Shown here: positions 34,900-47,280 of the stretch, one piece after another
Numbering within the stretch: the stretch's first letter is position 1
Layout of the letters: each line of letters starts with the position of its first letter
Source: Trissonchulus latispiculum
Lineage: Eukaryota; Nematoda; Enoplea; Enoplida; Ironidae
Reading direction: 5' to 3'
Length of the DNA stretch: 64,000 nucleotides
NCBI GenBank assembly: GCA_030248195.1
Contig: JASAND010025967.1
Coordinates: 49,546-113,545, forward strand
The notes under the pieces: model-generated
What the model was told of the DNA's origin: nothing
What the model saw: only the letters and a program-made list of their open reading frames with translations
Databases searched by the model: none
Made by a program: the position numbers and the translations under genes

Positions 34900-36240
34900 G
34901 GGCGATGACAGTTGCGTGTTTGTACCTGTGAATTTCGTACCTTTGGGAGGAGGGGTAGCGGCGTGGCGTGGGGACATAGAGATTTAAATAGCAGGCCTTT
35001 TATGCGAATTTGAGAACGCAAATGTGTGTTTAACGCAGTTCTGATTGGTTGCCAATATTTGGGGGGGGGGGGTAGCGGCGCCGCGTGGGGTATAGAGATC
35101 AAAAAGCATAATTACGTACTCTTTTATGTGAATTTGAGAACGCAAATGTGTTTAACGCAGCTCTCCAATCGGTTGCCGATATTTGGGGGGGGGGGTAGCG
35201 GCGTCGCGTGCGGCAGGACAGAAATCACAATAGCAAAGTCTTTTAACAGCACTTTTTATGCAAATTTGAGCCCACAAAAGTGTGCGTTTAACGCAATTTT
35301 CTGAATGAAGAAGAATCTAAATAGCATACTTTTTATGTGAATTTGAGAAGGCAAATGTGTTTTTAACGTAGTTCTCTGATCGGTTGCCGATATTTGGGGG
35401 GGGGGAGTAGCGGCGTCGCGTGGGGTAGGACAGAAATCAAAATAGCAGACTCTTTTAATAGCACTTTTTATGTAAATTTGAGAACGCAAAAGCGTTCGTT
35501 TAACGCAATTTTCTGAATGAAGAAGAATCTAGCATACTCTTTTATGCAAATTTGATTGCGCAAATGTGTGTGTGTTTAACGCAGTTCTCTGATCGGTTGC
35601 CAAATGCCAATATTTGGGAGGTAGCGGCGCCGCGTGGGGACATAGAGATTTAAATAGCAGCTTTTATGCGAATTTGAGAACGCAAGTGTGTGTTAAACGC
35701 AGTTCTCTGATCGGTTGCCGATATTTGGAGGGGGGGGGGGTAGCGGCGTCGCGTGAGGTTGGACAGAAATCAAAATAGCAGACTCTTTTAATAGCACTTT
35801 TTATGCAAATTTGAGAAGGCAAATCAGTGTTTAAGGCAGCTCTCTGATCGGTTTCCCATCAAAAGAGATCAAAAAGCATAATTACGTACTCTTTATGTGA
35901 ATTTGAGAACGCAAATGTGTGTTTAACGCAGCTCTCTGATCGGTTACCGATATTTGGGAGAGGGTAGCGGCGTCGCATGTGGTAGGACAGAAATCAAAAT
36001 AGCGATAGTATAGAGATCAAAAAGCATAATTAACGTACTCTTTTATGTGAATTTGAGAACGCAAATGTGTTTTTAACGCAGTTCTCTGACCGGTTGCCGA
36101 TATTTGGGGCGGGGAGTAGAAATCCGCGTGGGGACATAGAAATCTAAATAGCAGGCTCTTTTATGCGAATTTGAGAACGCAAATGTGTTTAACGCAGCTC
36201 TCCGATTGGTTGCCAATATTTGGGGGCGGGTAGCGGGTCC
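34900..36240. repeat. Minisatellite of ~9 divergent units in a DESI2 intron
   Basis: Units of roughly 110-190 bp share GAATTTGAGAACGCAAATG, TTTAACGCAG, TCTGATCGGTTGCCGATATT, a G run of variable length and TAGCGGCGTCGCGTG. Anchors occur near 35045, 35170, 35385, 35595, 35715, 35850, 35940, 36090 and 36210. Unit length varies by internal deletions. ORFs here are repeat readings. Confidence 0.85.
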
Positions 36241-36249
36241 ACTTTGGAG

Positions 36250-37480
36250 GGGTCCTCCAATGACAAAAAATGTTCGCCTCACCAATGGCTTTCATTTGAT
36301 ACTAAACTTGGCCAGTTATGGAAAATCGATTTTTGGCCATTTTGGGCCTGGTCCACGGTCCGGACCCCTGGCCAGGGCGCCACAGGGATCCGGCCGGTAC
36401 CTACTATAGCCTATGTTGTTGTCCTACCGCAGCCCACCCAACATGCCCAATATGAAAGCGCTACCTGCAGCGGATCTTTCTATGGAAGAGGTTAAAGTTG
36501 GACCTGCGACAAGGCAGGGGCTCACCTCCATCAGGGTGCCCCCAGCCTCACGGATAAGTGCTAGAGCAAAACTAATGGGCCATTCAGATTAATCAGATAG
36601 GGGTTCCTAGTCGAATACGAAACCTCAGCCCAGCAGCTTTTATGTATAGGGCTGCCTACTCCGTAGGCCCAGACCCCCCCTTTTACACGTTAACTAGTGA
36701 CCACTGATCAGGGCGCCACAGACCACCGAGCAGCACCATCTCGCTTCCTGGAGATCTTCACCTTGGGGCAATGCTATAACCCCAATATGAGTACCTGGCT
36801 TTGAGCCTTGCTCTCTGTAGACTGGCTAATAAATTTTCGGACTTTTTTCGGACACAGTACCTAATTTGCATATCTCGATAATGGCTGGACCGATTCGGCT
36901 CAAATTTTCACAGCATATCATATACCCCTGCCCACAGGCTCTTCACACACCAAGTTTCAGCCCGATCGGTCCACCCCTCCGTGACTTATTAAAAAACAGA
37001 TTCCAATAAAACGCAAACTCCCTTAACTTCCCAATTCTAGGTAGTGCGCTAGACATCGGTAAAACTGCTCCGGCAGCAATGCAAGACAGTTTCCCCAAAC
37101 TGGGACAAAATTACTATCCACTGCCGGTTTTGTATGTTGGAATTTACAGCACGAAAAACACTGACCTCACACGTTACTTTTCCTCCGCTAAATCCACTAA
37201 ATCCGTAACAGTGGTAAATCACCAAATGTCATAAATCAATTAAACAGCCTTCAAGCTAAATGCAGCAGCTATGATAACTTACTTCTATTACCGAACAAAA
37301 TTGCTTAATTACAGTAAGCTGCTCAGACTTGAGCCATCAACGACTAGTTGATGTAGTCTTTGGTCACTCAACTTTAACAGAAAACTTACTATTTTTTGGC
37401 AGTACATTATTGCTCGTTACTGATAGGCAAATAGAAATAGCAGTCACAAACAGCATCAGGTAAACGAACAAAACAGTGCA
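36250..37480. other. DESI2 intron, unassigned
   Basis: Moderately GC-rich up to about 36800 (a CCGGACCCCTGGCCAGGGCG-like segment near 36360), then AT-rich. No gene or clear element was identified. Confidence 0.4.
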
Positions 37481-37490
37481 TAATGCTTAC

Positions 37491-37632
37491 TGTAGCTAAG
37501 GTTGAGGCAAAATGGTTGCAATTTTTGTTCATTAGATGGTACTTATCGCCGCGATATTCACGTCCCATTGTCTCCACCAACTTCTCAACATCTGACTGAG
37601 CAAAATCAGTTTCTCCCAAAAAGACGGATTCT
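37491..37632 (-). CDS. DESI2: DESI2, exon with catalytic cysteine
   Basis: Reads ESVFLGETDFAQSDVEKLVE, then TMGREYRGDKYHLMNKNCNH, then FASTLAT, matching the human segment E..VLGSTDF...DIEK.VEELGKEYKGNAYHLM.KNCNHFSS. The Cys in NKNCNHF is the predicted PPPDE nucleophile. Acceptor TTTCAG precedes 37632; donor ACA|GTAAGC ends the exon at 37491. Length 142 nt. The first base completes an Arg codon split with the exon at 39542-39635. Confidence 0.95.
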
Positions 37633-37689
37633 CTGAAAAAAAGCATAACATTTTACACACAGTTGCGTAAAGCGCTTTCGTGTTGTTTC

Positions 37690-38122
37690 AGTAACCCATT
37701 TTAGTTTCAGTTTCAGTTCTCCTCCCAAAATAGTTGCAGTTTCAGCTTCAGTCGAGATCACAAAAATTTCAGTTTTAGTTTCAGTCGGAGTTTCAGTTTC
37801 AGTTCATTCAAAAACTGCAGTTTCTAGCCTTGTAACATAATATAATGCATAAATTTATGATTGGTTTAACTTCCACTGCAGAGTATTAAGGAAAAAAACG
37901 CTTAAAGTCGTAACATCTTCATGTTTTGAGAAAAGACTGAAACTAGTTTCAGATCGCATTTCAGGTCTTTACCCAATCTAGTTTCAGTTTCAGTCAGCCG
38001 TCTGAAATAGTTTCAGTTTCAGGTCTCCTGCAAAAATAGTTTCAGTTACAGTTTCAGTGACTGAAACTGAAACCTGTACAACCTGAAACCTAGTTTCAGT
38101 TTCAGTGCCTGAAACATCATTA
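37690..38122. mobile_element. TTTCAG-repeat hAT-like element in DESI2 intron
   Basis: TTTCAG arrays occur at both sides of a short core, ending CCTGAAACATCATTA (complement of TAATGATGTTTCAG). It is homologous to the element ending at 17512. The left tip is degenerate. Confidence 0.55.
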
Positions 38123-38460
38123 GTGCTTGTATTCGCAGAAAACACAAACGGGGACGTCTCCACAAAATGTTCATATATTTCTAATTTTTAAGCCTCCATC
38201 CTCCGACGCGTGATTTTCCAGCATTTTATTTTCCCAGATCCCCTCATGGGCGCACCGGGAGGGGGGTTGGGGGTTCCGACTCCCCCACCGGAATTTTTTT
38301 GGAGGGGAGGGGAGAAGGCCAAAATTGAATTATTTTCAGTGCATAAAACAAAAACCTAAAAAGTTTCGCGCCTGCGGCCCGATTCTATCTCAAATTTTAA
38401 AATTTTTCGCGCTTGCAACGCTTTCCTATGTCAACTTTTAAAAATTTTGTGCCTGCATTA

Positions 38461-38646
38461 AAGGTGCATTCATAGTTCCAGACGCAGGCAGACGCGCGTA
38501 GACGCGCGTCGACGCGCGTACGTAAGCGTCTGAATGCGTTCGCGAGCATGAATACGCTACAATTATTTTTAAACGGTTAAAACGGCATGTTACAATCAGA
38601 GGCGTCGACGCGCGTCTCTCTGCGTTCGCGACTATGAATGCACCTT
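38461..38646. mobile_element. MITE with AAGGTGCATTCATAG ends and GACGCGCGT repeats
   Basis: Inverted termini of about 18 bp, then GACGCGCGTAGACGCGCG-type runs at the left and a GTCGACGCGCGT match at the right. Length 186 bp. No clear target duplication. Confidence 0.6.
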
Positions 38647-39541
38647 GAGTGTTCCAACATTGTTCCAACATTAAGAAATGTTTTGGGGCCTGTGGCGTTT
38701 TGTAGCTCATGTTTTTCTAATTTTTGGCGACTGCGGCACCATTCTACCTCGATTATTAAAAACTTTCGCGCTTGCGACGCTTTTCTAGCTCAACTTTTTT
38801 GTAATTCTTTGCGCCTATGTACCTTTTATATATTTAAATTTTTAATGTTTCCATTACAACTTTTTCCATAATGTCAGAAAATTTATCAACTTTTATTAAA
38901 ATTGTTGTAAAGGTTTCCATTACGCATTTTTTCATAACTCCAAAAATTTCTCAACTTGGGGGGCGCCGCCCTCCAGACCCCCGCGTGGGCTAATAACTAT
39001 TCCCAAATCTCGTCACTGTTTTTGCTACAGCAACACAGAACTCTTTGTTAAAATTGTTGCCGCCACCCCCTCCCCTAACGGATTTGGCAAAAGCAAAAGA
39101 TTTTCGGATCAAACCCCCTTTTATAAAATCCTGGGCGCGCCCCTGGATCTCCTATTCCTTGTCTTCTCTCTGCTTAAGTTTTCTAACTTTTTAAACCAAA
39201 CAGGGGTGACAATGACAGAAGGATAAGAGAAATATATACTATATACTGGAAAGAATAGCCCAGAAATGTGCTTTCCTTGACCAACCCGACTCAAAGCAGC
39301 ATAGCCAGTGAAATACTATGAAATATACATTGTCCGTCCGAGATAAAGCAAACTTTAGCGATTGCTTGATAGGTACGTACAGTGATATGCTTATACTCAT
39401 TGTGATGGGAATGGCTTCAGTCATAACTAATCTTAACAACAGCATCTACACTACTGTTTTTAAAACTTTGACTCCCGCAAGGAGTCTGCATTGCCTTAAC
39501 ACTGCAATATACTTGAATGATTGACAACTGTTGTTTCTTAC

Positions 39542-39635
39542 CGAAACTGAAAGTTTTCGCCTAATTCTTCGGCATCCTTTGGTGATACTTGAAATATGCC
39601 AGTAAACGGAAATGGGTGACCTCCATATGCATACT
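39542..39635 (-). CDS. DESI2: DESI2, internal exon
   Basis: Reads [20 protein letters not shown], then [12 protein letters not shown] with both ends split within codons. It matches the human EFAYGGHPYPFSGIFEISP...LGE.F.FK segment. Acceptor TTTTAG before 39635 and donor CG|GTAAGA at 39541-39540. Length 94 nt. Phases agree with both neighbouring exons. Confidence 0.95.
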
Positions 39636-39659
39636 CTAAAATTCACAAAAAGTCCCGTC

Positions 39660-40390
39660 TGAGTTTTCTCTAGGTCAAAAAGTGGGGGGAAGACCAAAAG
39701 GAGGGGGAATAATACAAAATGCTATAAAAATGCCTATAAAAATGCTAAAAATACGGTAAGAATTGCCTGGTGCTTAAAAATCAAGTTTTAGAACCAAAAT
39801 AGACGATCTTCGATCAAAAATTGTCGACGAAGCTGGGAAAGTTTTGACCAAAATTCTTTAAAATTCGGCATTTTCTGGGCCCCTTATGCTGACTGGGGGG
39901 TGGGGGAACCCCAAAAAGTGGGGAGGGGGGAACGAGTGGGAAAAAAGTGGTGGAGTGGCAGGGTATTTTTTGAGGGATTTGTTTCCGGGGGGGGGGGGGG
40001 GGCGGGGGCCCCCCCCCCGGGCCGGGGGGGGGGGGGGCGGAGAAATTTCCGGGGGGGAAGATTTTTTTGCCAAAATGAGCCAAAAATGGTATTTTTTGGC
40101 GTATTTTGCATGGTGAAACACAAAAAGTTCTCAAAAATGCCATTATTTAAGGTATAACTAGCCATTTTTACGAAAAAATTTCCGGCGAAGCCGGAAAATT
40201 TTTGAATATTTGACCATTTTTTGAAAAAATGTAGACCTCAATAAGGGGACAGACCAAAATCCCGGGGGGGGGGGAATTTCGGGGGGGGAAGGCACTTTCG
40301 GGGGGGGAAGGTCAATTTCGGGGGGGGGCCCTGTAAAAAATACCCTGGAGTGGGGAGGACCCCGACCACCCACCTCCACTAAAGAAAACC
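39660..40390. mobile_element. G-run-rich repeat element in DESI2 intron
   Basis: Runs of 8-16 G or C alternate with AATTTC/GGAAG units. A CCGGCGAAGCCGG hairpin at about 40181 recurs at about 46684 inside the CTGGGCTTATT MITE, so the families may be related. Proline- and glycine-rich ORFs over this segment in several frames are artefacts of the runs. Confidence 0.45.
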
Positions 40391-41055
40391 CAGCCGTCTT
40401 GCTTACAACAGGTCAGATTAAGATCGGACTCCAGCAGTCATACTGAGAACAGTTTTTAGTAGTACCATGTATTCCATCAAAAGTAGGGATGTCTGATTTT
40501 CCCAGATTCTGTGCCCTGCATTTGCCTGTCTTAGAAGAATACAAAAATTTCTCAAATTCCTCCTCTCGCTAAGAGATGCCATGACCATGAAAGTACCAAA
40601 TTTTTTTATTTTCAAAACTTTTCCGACTCGACGAAATTTTTAGTCTAAAACAGTGTACTCGGCTGTTAAAACAGAAAGCGCTTTTCAGCATAGTAGCACA
40701 GTACAAATAGAAAACGGGCAATTTTTCCCACGTACATATATACACCATTTTTGAGCCTTTTTGAGATTATAATATTGCAACAATGGAGGGATTTTTTGCA
40801 AATTTTTATATGCATGTTTACGTGTCAAAAAAACTGCCATAAAATAGCTCATCTTATGCTCGTCATACGTAGTGAAAACGTAATTTAATTTATGTATATA
40901 ATAAAGGGATTATTTTGGGGTCATTGGAAAAAGGTAAAAAATTGTACGTATATTATATACTCAAATTTGTCATGTATATATGTACACAAACTTAAGGGGG
41001 GCCATCATGAAAAAGTTTTAGTCGATGGATTTCGCTCATTTTCACACAAAAGTTA

Positions 41056-41166
<111 letters not shown>

Positions 41167-42711
41167 TGCATATCAGTTTAAAATTTTGAGTTGTTTCGTT
41201 CAGTTCTCCGCCGTAAGTTACGAGTCATCAACTGCGTGCAATTTGAATATGAGCGAGCACAAGGGTGCTGCAGCAACTGAGCCAAATTTTCGCAAATCAA
41301 CTCTACGTTTTTAGCTTACTTTGTTAAACAGCTTTAAAAACTATTAAGAAAAACATTGTCGTACAATTTCCAGCAGGACAGGCTTTATCAGAAGCTTCCC
41401 TAAAGAATTTCTCGGAGAAACAAGGCCCTTGTTCCTCCCGATGTAATGAGCCATTTAACAGCGGTTAACTTAAAACAGAAGCATTTTCAACCCATAGTTC
41501 TATGAGAAGAATTCATCCCTGCAATGAGAGCTTTCGATTGATGTATAATATTCCATATCTTGAAAAATTGTAAAAATCGATTGATAAATTCGGGGTCCGA
41601 GGGTCCCGTTTGACACACTGAGAAGTACTGGACGCAGCTATAAGCATAATTCATGCTGCAAATAGATCCTAAACATGAGTACACAGGTTGGAATACAAAA
41701 TAGGCAGTTTAGGACCATATTGTTGTCAAAATTTAGCCAAATTTTCGAAAAAACCGAAATTTTAAAAATTTTGCTAAAAATGCCCGATTTCGCGCCAAAA
41801 AATATCGAAACTGGAAAAACATACAATGGAACCATTGGTATCAATGGAACCGCCAATTCAAGTTCTACGGAACCCTGGAATTAGAATTTTCACTTAGACC
41901 TTTGAATTAGAGCAATTTGCAATTCTTTCCGAAGACCCCACTTTTCAACTGCAAGAAACGTCGCATTTTGACGATTGTCCACTGTTTTGATAAATAAAAA
42001 GTTTTAAAAAATTGTAGGTGCCTATATCAAAATTCTACTTACAGCGTACCGCAGTTTATGATTATGGCTACATTATAAATACAGGTACATTATGCTACAT
42101 TGCAGGATTACAACTGTTCGTCGAAAGATTTTTTGGCGCAAGAATAAAATCACTTTTTCTGTTTGCTATGTTTAACACACGCGGACCTCAACTTTGAGGT
42201 GAAATTACTCAAGAACCGTAAGAAATACGAGTTTAATTTTAAAACTCGTTAAAATATTCCACTCAAAGATAATTATGTGAAAATTAGCTAACTCGGAGAT
42301 GGTCGAAAAATTGACCAAAAATGGACCCCCCCCTTAAGTGCTGCACTTAGCCACACAGACAAAATTAGCTAAACAATGTGAACAGTGGGCACAGACCAGA
42401 TTTTCAAAAACCCTGATTAAAGGTTCATATGGCCATTTTGATTTAATTTCTGTTTCTCAACTTTCAAAGAACCAGAAATCTTTAAAATAGCAGTTTTGGA
42501 ATGTGGAACAGTGCGAATTTCATTATACCCCAAGATAAGATGCGGATAAGAAGAGGAAGAAAATTTATATATTTCCAAAGGCCATGTAAATGACGCACAA
42601 AGGTAAAGATTATTAGCAAAACAAACAAAATTAGCAGAAGTGATTACGATAAACGAAGTCGTGGTAAGGGAGAATACAGTTAAAATGTACCCACATAACA
42701 TAATAGCTTAC

Positions 42712-42784
42712 CGACACCATAAACTTCAATTCCTGAGTGATAAATTCCAATGCCTAGATTTGACATGTAATTGTTAATCCAATA
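42712..42784 (-). CDS. DESI2: DESI2, exon with catalytic histidine
   Basis: Reads [20 protein letters not shown] then VYGV, matching human [23 protein letters not shown]. The His in YHSGIEVYG is the predicted catalytic His of the PPPDE dyad. Acceptor TTCTAG is followed by the exon at 42784; donor TCG|GTAAGC ends it at 42712. Length 73 nt. The preceding exon should encode M...VNVYDM ending in phase 0. I could not find it on the minus strand up to the window end; it is short and could be missed. Confidence 0.95.
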
Positions 42785-42819
42785 CTAGAAAACAAAAAGT
42801 TGTATGAGTAATGTTATAG

Positions 42820-43130
42820 GGGGGCGCGATAGCGCTTCCCCTATACTATGGGTGTAAGAGGCTCAGCGCGGCCCTTAGAGACCCGTTGGAGCACCGCGCC
42901 ATCCAAATACTCAACCAAACTTGACAAATTTGGTATCGTTGGAATCAGCACGACGAGTACTACAAGTAGCAAAAACGTTTTGGTCAAAATTTTCAACTTT
43001 GAAAATTTTCGCTTCCGGAAAAGTTAGGTCCGTTTGTTTTTTCCGTGTAAGTCACGCTTGGAGAAGCACTTTTCTTCGAACTCAAAAACTGAACGATCTG
43101 GGCACTTTCAGCCGGTGAAGTTTGGTTTTG
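42820..43130 (+). repeat. ~310-bp dispersed repeat, copy 1
   Basis: Shares GGTGTAAGAGGCTCAGCGC, TTGGTCAAAATTTTCAACTT and AGGTCCGTTTGTTTTTTCCG with 45567-45870, in the same order and spacing. The extended homology (CCGCTGCCCGGCC...CCACCTGTACGGC) lets the hAT-like insertion at 43548-43916 be delimited. Confidence 0.8.
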
Positions 43131-43547
43131 GGGGCAATGGAACCGCCTCCGTGGGAAATCCGATGGAGAAGGACCCCATCAAATGGAGATCCCCACAGGT
43201 GTCCCCTGGCATCCGTCTGGTCAACGGCGCTAATGGGTTCCAATTTTGCGGGGCATGGGCATGGCTGATCCTTTCCCTTTCTGGTTTTATCATCAGTCAT
43301 GTCGGAGCTGGATACCTCCAGTCCTTAAATTATGCTGCCGAGCGGGTGGACGCTTTTGCCCTACTCCGGGCTTCCCTTTGTGGTCTGCCTTGTGAAGACG
43401 TGTGCTGGGCATGGAGGTGGAGGCTCCCCATATGGATAACCGATTGCCGCCAGCTAAGAAGAAGAAGAAGAAGAAGAAGTTTGGTTTTTCTGAGAGTACT
43501 ATTTGTGTTAACGTATATACCTTTTGGACAATTTTCCGCTGCCCGGC

Positions 43548-43916
43548 CAGGGTTGGGAGTCTCGGTCTCGGCCAAAAGCCGAGACTTGGCCAGTCTCGGT
43601 CTCGTTCACCCAAAAGTCTCGGTCTCGGAGCGAGACCGGAAATTTTTTGAACACATCAAATTTCAGCGAAATTTTTAAATCAGTGTAACGAAAATTAACT
43701 GACGAGGTGCGGCAACCGTATGTTTATGTGTTAAAGCCACTAATACTGGGTCTAAGCCTCAAAAACTGGAAGAAATTAAGTTTAAGCTTAAAATTGCTAG
43801 TCTCGGTCCCGGTCTCGCCCAAAAGGCGAGACTTGGCCAGTCTCGGTCTCGGTCTCGGTACCCTAGTCTCGGTCTCGTTCTCGGTCTCGGTGAAATCTCG
43901 ATCTCGCCCAACCCTG
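43548..43916. mobile_element. hAT-like MITE with GTCTCGG repeats and exact 8-bp duplication
   Basis: Termini CAGGGTTGGGAGTCTCGG and CTCGCCCAACCCTG (YARNG fits), arrays of GGTCTCGGTCTCG at both ends, and TGCCCGGC duplicated at 43540-43547 and 43917-43924. Length 369 bp. It sits inside a dispersed repeat whose other copy (45567 onward) has the empty site. Confidence 0.9.
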
Positions 43917-44463
43917 TGCCCGGCCCGGCCGGCCACCTGTACGGCCGGCCAAATGTGGCCTGACCGCTAAGATGGCCAAAAAGGCCAATTTTGTGTAACG
44001 GCTACAGGGCTCAGGGAACAAGTTAGAGAGACGCGGCTTGTTGCATAAGAAACTTTGGGATAGGTAGCGTGTCATAACCGAGGCGATTTTCGATATCTGT
44101 CCGGGATCGTTCAAGCGGCAGGCCCAAAGTTGGTCCGGTCAAACAGCTATTTTGGAAAAATTTCTAATCCCAACTCTAGTTACAGAAATTAGTCAAAAAT
44201 AGGCATAAATATGCAGTTTTGGACCATTTAGTGGGACGCATATAAGGGTTATGAGCATATGTTATAATGATGAGCATAGTCGCAGCGCTGTCCGGTACTG
44301 CCACCGTGCTGTACTGTAATGCAACAACCATAGAACGTCGGCTGCAGGCTTACTGTAAACGGTTAAACATATTAAATTGGGTATATAGGTAGCTTGGCAT
44401 GGGTATATAGGGCATGGCAAATCAACATAGATACGTTTCCTATTACGATGTCGCTGCGTGGTT

Positions 44464-44980
44464 GCGCGGCAGTAGGGTGCTGCTGAAGTACAGCACGGCC
44501 TATAACTATGGCTACAGATAAGTTGCAAGCGTCTGAAATTTTGCATGTAAACGCAGAATAGCATTAGAAATCGTGCCGTATAACTTTCCTTCATTGACAG
44601 TAAAGGTTGCATCTGGTTGCGCTGCAGCAGAGTGCTGCTCAAATACAGCACGTCCTATAACTAGCTATAGAAATGTTGGAACCGTCTGAAATTTTGCATG
44701 TAAACGCAGAATGGCATTAGAAATCGTGCTGTATAAGTTTCCTTCATTGGCAGTGTAATTAGTGTCTGGGTGCGCTGCAGTAGAGTGCTGTTGAAGTACA
44801 GCACGGCCTATAACCAGCTACAGGTAAGTTGCGACCGTCTGAAATTTTGCATGTAACTGTAGAAGAGCATTAGAAATCGTGCCGTATAAGTTTCCTTCAT
44901 TGGCCGCAGTACAATTTGCATCTGGTTGCGCTGCGTAGAGTACTGCTGAAGTACAACATGGCCTATATAAAGCAAGCTAT
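44464..44980 (+). repeat. Tandem repeat, ~155-bp unit, 3.3 copies
   Basis: Units begin near 44464, 44618, 44771 and 44927. Each contains GCAGTAGAGTGCTGCTGAAG, TACAGCACGGCCTATAAC, GTCTGAAATTTTGCATGTAA and TTAGAAATCGTGC. Copies differ by scattered substitutions. Confidence 0.9.
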
Positions 44981-45504
44981 AGAATACTTTCTGCGACTTT
45001 CTAAAATATTCATGCCATCGGTAGTGGATGAGGGTTTTCTGCCAAAATCGAGGAAAAGGGAGAAAATGGTACTTTTCAAACTTCTTTCTTCTGTGGGTTC
45101 GGTTGAGTACTGAGGGAAGGTTTCTTTTACAGCTTTAAAATTTTGCTTAAAGTTTACTGAGAACCTTAAAAATGAAATAGGACAAGAATAAAAATGCTCC
45201 GATGGAGCACGAAAATCGCAATATTGGTGACATTGGGTTTTCAGCGGACATAGGACTAAGTTTGAAAACATTAATATGGGAGGAGCAGGTTGTAAATGAC
45301 AAGAGGACTAGGTTTAAAGCGCACTAATATGGACCAGCTTCGCTGAACCACCCATATTCGCGGGCACTCATGTTCCACTCCACATAAACTCTACATTCTT
45401 CAGCTTTCTAGGCCAGCATGCTATATATTTTTGAAATACTACGTAAGTTTACTACAATCGTTTAATCCCGCATTGCCATTTATCCCGCAGCGACATAAAT
45501 TTTT

Positions 45505-45510
<6 letters not shown>

Positions 45511-45547
<37 letters not shown>

Positions 45548-45564
45548 GTATATATATATATATT
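45511..45564. repeat. (TA)n microsatellite
   Basis: TA run with one CG interruption, immediately before the dispersed repeat copy at 45567. Confidence 0.95.
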
Positions 45565-45566
45565 AT

Positions 45567-45870
45567 AGGGGAGCGCTTATGGGTGTAAAAGGCTCAGCGC
45601 AGCCCTTGGAGACCCGTTCGAGCTCCGTGCCCGCTAAATACTCCCCGAGACTGGACAATTTTGGTTCATTGGAGTCTAAACGACGAATACTACAAGTCGC
45701 AAAAAAGTTTTGGTCAAAATTTTCAACTTTGACAATTTTCACTTCCGGGAAAGTTAGGTCCGTTTGTTTTTTCCGTGTAAGGCAAGTTTGGACGAATGCA
45801 ATTTTCTATCGGAGTGTTAGAACGATCTGGGCATTTTTAGCAGGTGAAGTTTGGTTATCTGAACGTATAT
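45567..45870 (+). repeat. ~310-bp dispersed repeat, copy 2
   Basis: See copy 1 at 42820. Homology continues to about 45935 (CGCTGCCCGGCCCGACCAGC) without the hAT-like insertion present in copy 1. Confidence 0.8.
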
Positions 45871-46504
45871 ACCCCGAAAGTGAACCTTTTGATATTTTTT
45901 CGCTGCCCGGCCCGACCAGCCACCTGTACGGCAAAACGGATACCGGGAATGAGCTGGGCACACCAGAAAACCCCTATAGACAAAGTTTTTGAGAGGCCGG
46001 GTAAAGGCCTACTATGGACCTCCAGGAAGCGGTTTTCGACTTGACCCTCCCGACGGCAAAGTGGAACCAGCCCAGCAAGATGGGTGGGTCTGACAGTAAA
46101 ACTGGCTGCGGGAATCGATTCTCCGTGCCAGAAAACCATTTATGGAAGATTTGAGCTTTCAAAGTTGAATGAATGGCGAGAAATTTCGATTTTCATTTTC
46201 GAATTTTCGCTATTTTTGACGGGCCACTGTAGTCGCTGAGGAAGTGATAGAGAAAACGCAACCTGGACCGTTAGTTAGTTCAATATATGTAATTTCTGAA
46301 TATAAAAAGAAATCAGCTCCAGCTCGTAATGTTCGACCTGAGCGACGACCACAAAAATGGTCACTTTTCGCTATGAGCCGACTTTGCGGCGCCACTGCGG
46401 CTGTCGCAGCTGCGGCGCAAAAAGTTGTGATTCTTAAATTCTTTAGAGGTACTACTAGACCCCATAGCCCTTTAGGTTGGTTTTTCTCACCGCTGCAGAT
46501 CACG

Positions 46505-46906
46505 CTGGGCTTATTCTAGTGGGGGGGGGGGGTTTTTTTTTCCCCCCGTCATACCCTTCCCCCCCCCCCCCCAAAATCGTTCCCCCCCAAAAATCGCCCC
46601 CCCCAAAAAAAGTGGGTACCCCTTTTTGGTACCGACTTTTGCCCTGAAAAAAATCGCTCAGAAGGCCAAATTTTCAAAAATTTCCGGCTTCGCCGGAATT
46701 TTTTTCTCAATTTTGCCCTTTTCAACACTAAATCTGCTTTTTACTATTGCTATTTGCTATTTTTACTATGAAAATCAACTTTTATAGTATATGCCAGAAA
46801 AAATAGCGCTATTTTATATTTTCGAAAAATTTTCGCCCCCCCAAAAAAATTCCTTGCCCCTCGGACCTTTGGGGGCCCCCGAAAAAAATCCCTAGAATAA
46901 GCCCAG
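46505..46906. mobile_element. CTGGGCTTATTCTAG MITE with 5-bp duplication, copy 2
   Basis: Same termini as 34411-34682, TCACG duplicated at 46500-46504 and 46907-46911, long G and C runs and a CCGGCTTCGCCGG hairpin inside. Length 402 bp. Confidence 0.85.
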
Positions 46907-47280
46907 TCACGTGAAGATCGGCGAACATTATATACAATACAACCATCAAATAGGAGAAACCGGAAAAAAAAACATCGCCTCCATAACCGGTCCGGGGCAC
47001 GGCACTTTTTAACGGTAAGTGATACAGGGCTGAAGCACCACGGACATACTAAACTCGATGTGCTCTACACAGGGTTTTTTTGTGCATTTTATTGTGCATA
47101 TGCACTTTTTTTTCCAAAATGCACACTCAAATTTAAAAATGCACACATAAATGCACAGTCAAATTTTGCTTCCGCTAACCACAAAATGCTCTAAAAATTT
47201 CAAAAATTACTTAAAATATTAGAAAAGCTTTAGCTTTTAGCTGGGGGGCTGCCGCCCCGAACCCCGCTTCCATATGGGCG

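Noticed and set aside
39814..40379. Proline- and glycine-rich ORFs
   Set aside because: They arise from long G and C runs; no start, splice or domain support.
43034..43678. 214-codon plus-strand ORF
   Set aside because: It runs across a dispersed repeat, a microsatellite and into the GTCTCGG MITE at 43548, so its C-terminal part is recent transposon sequence; no domain recognised.
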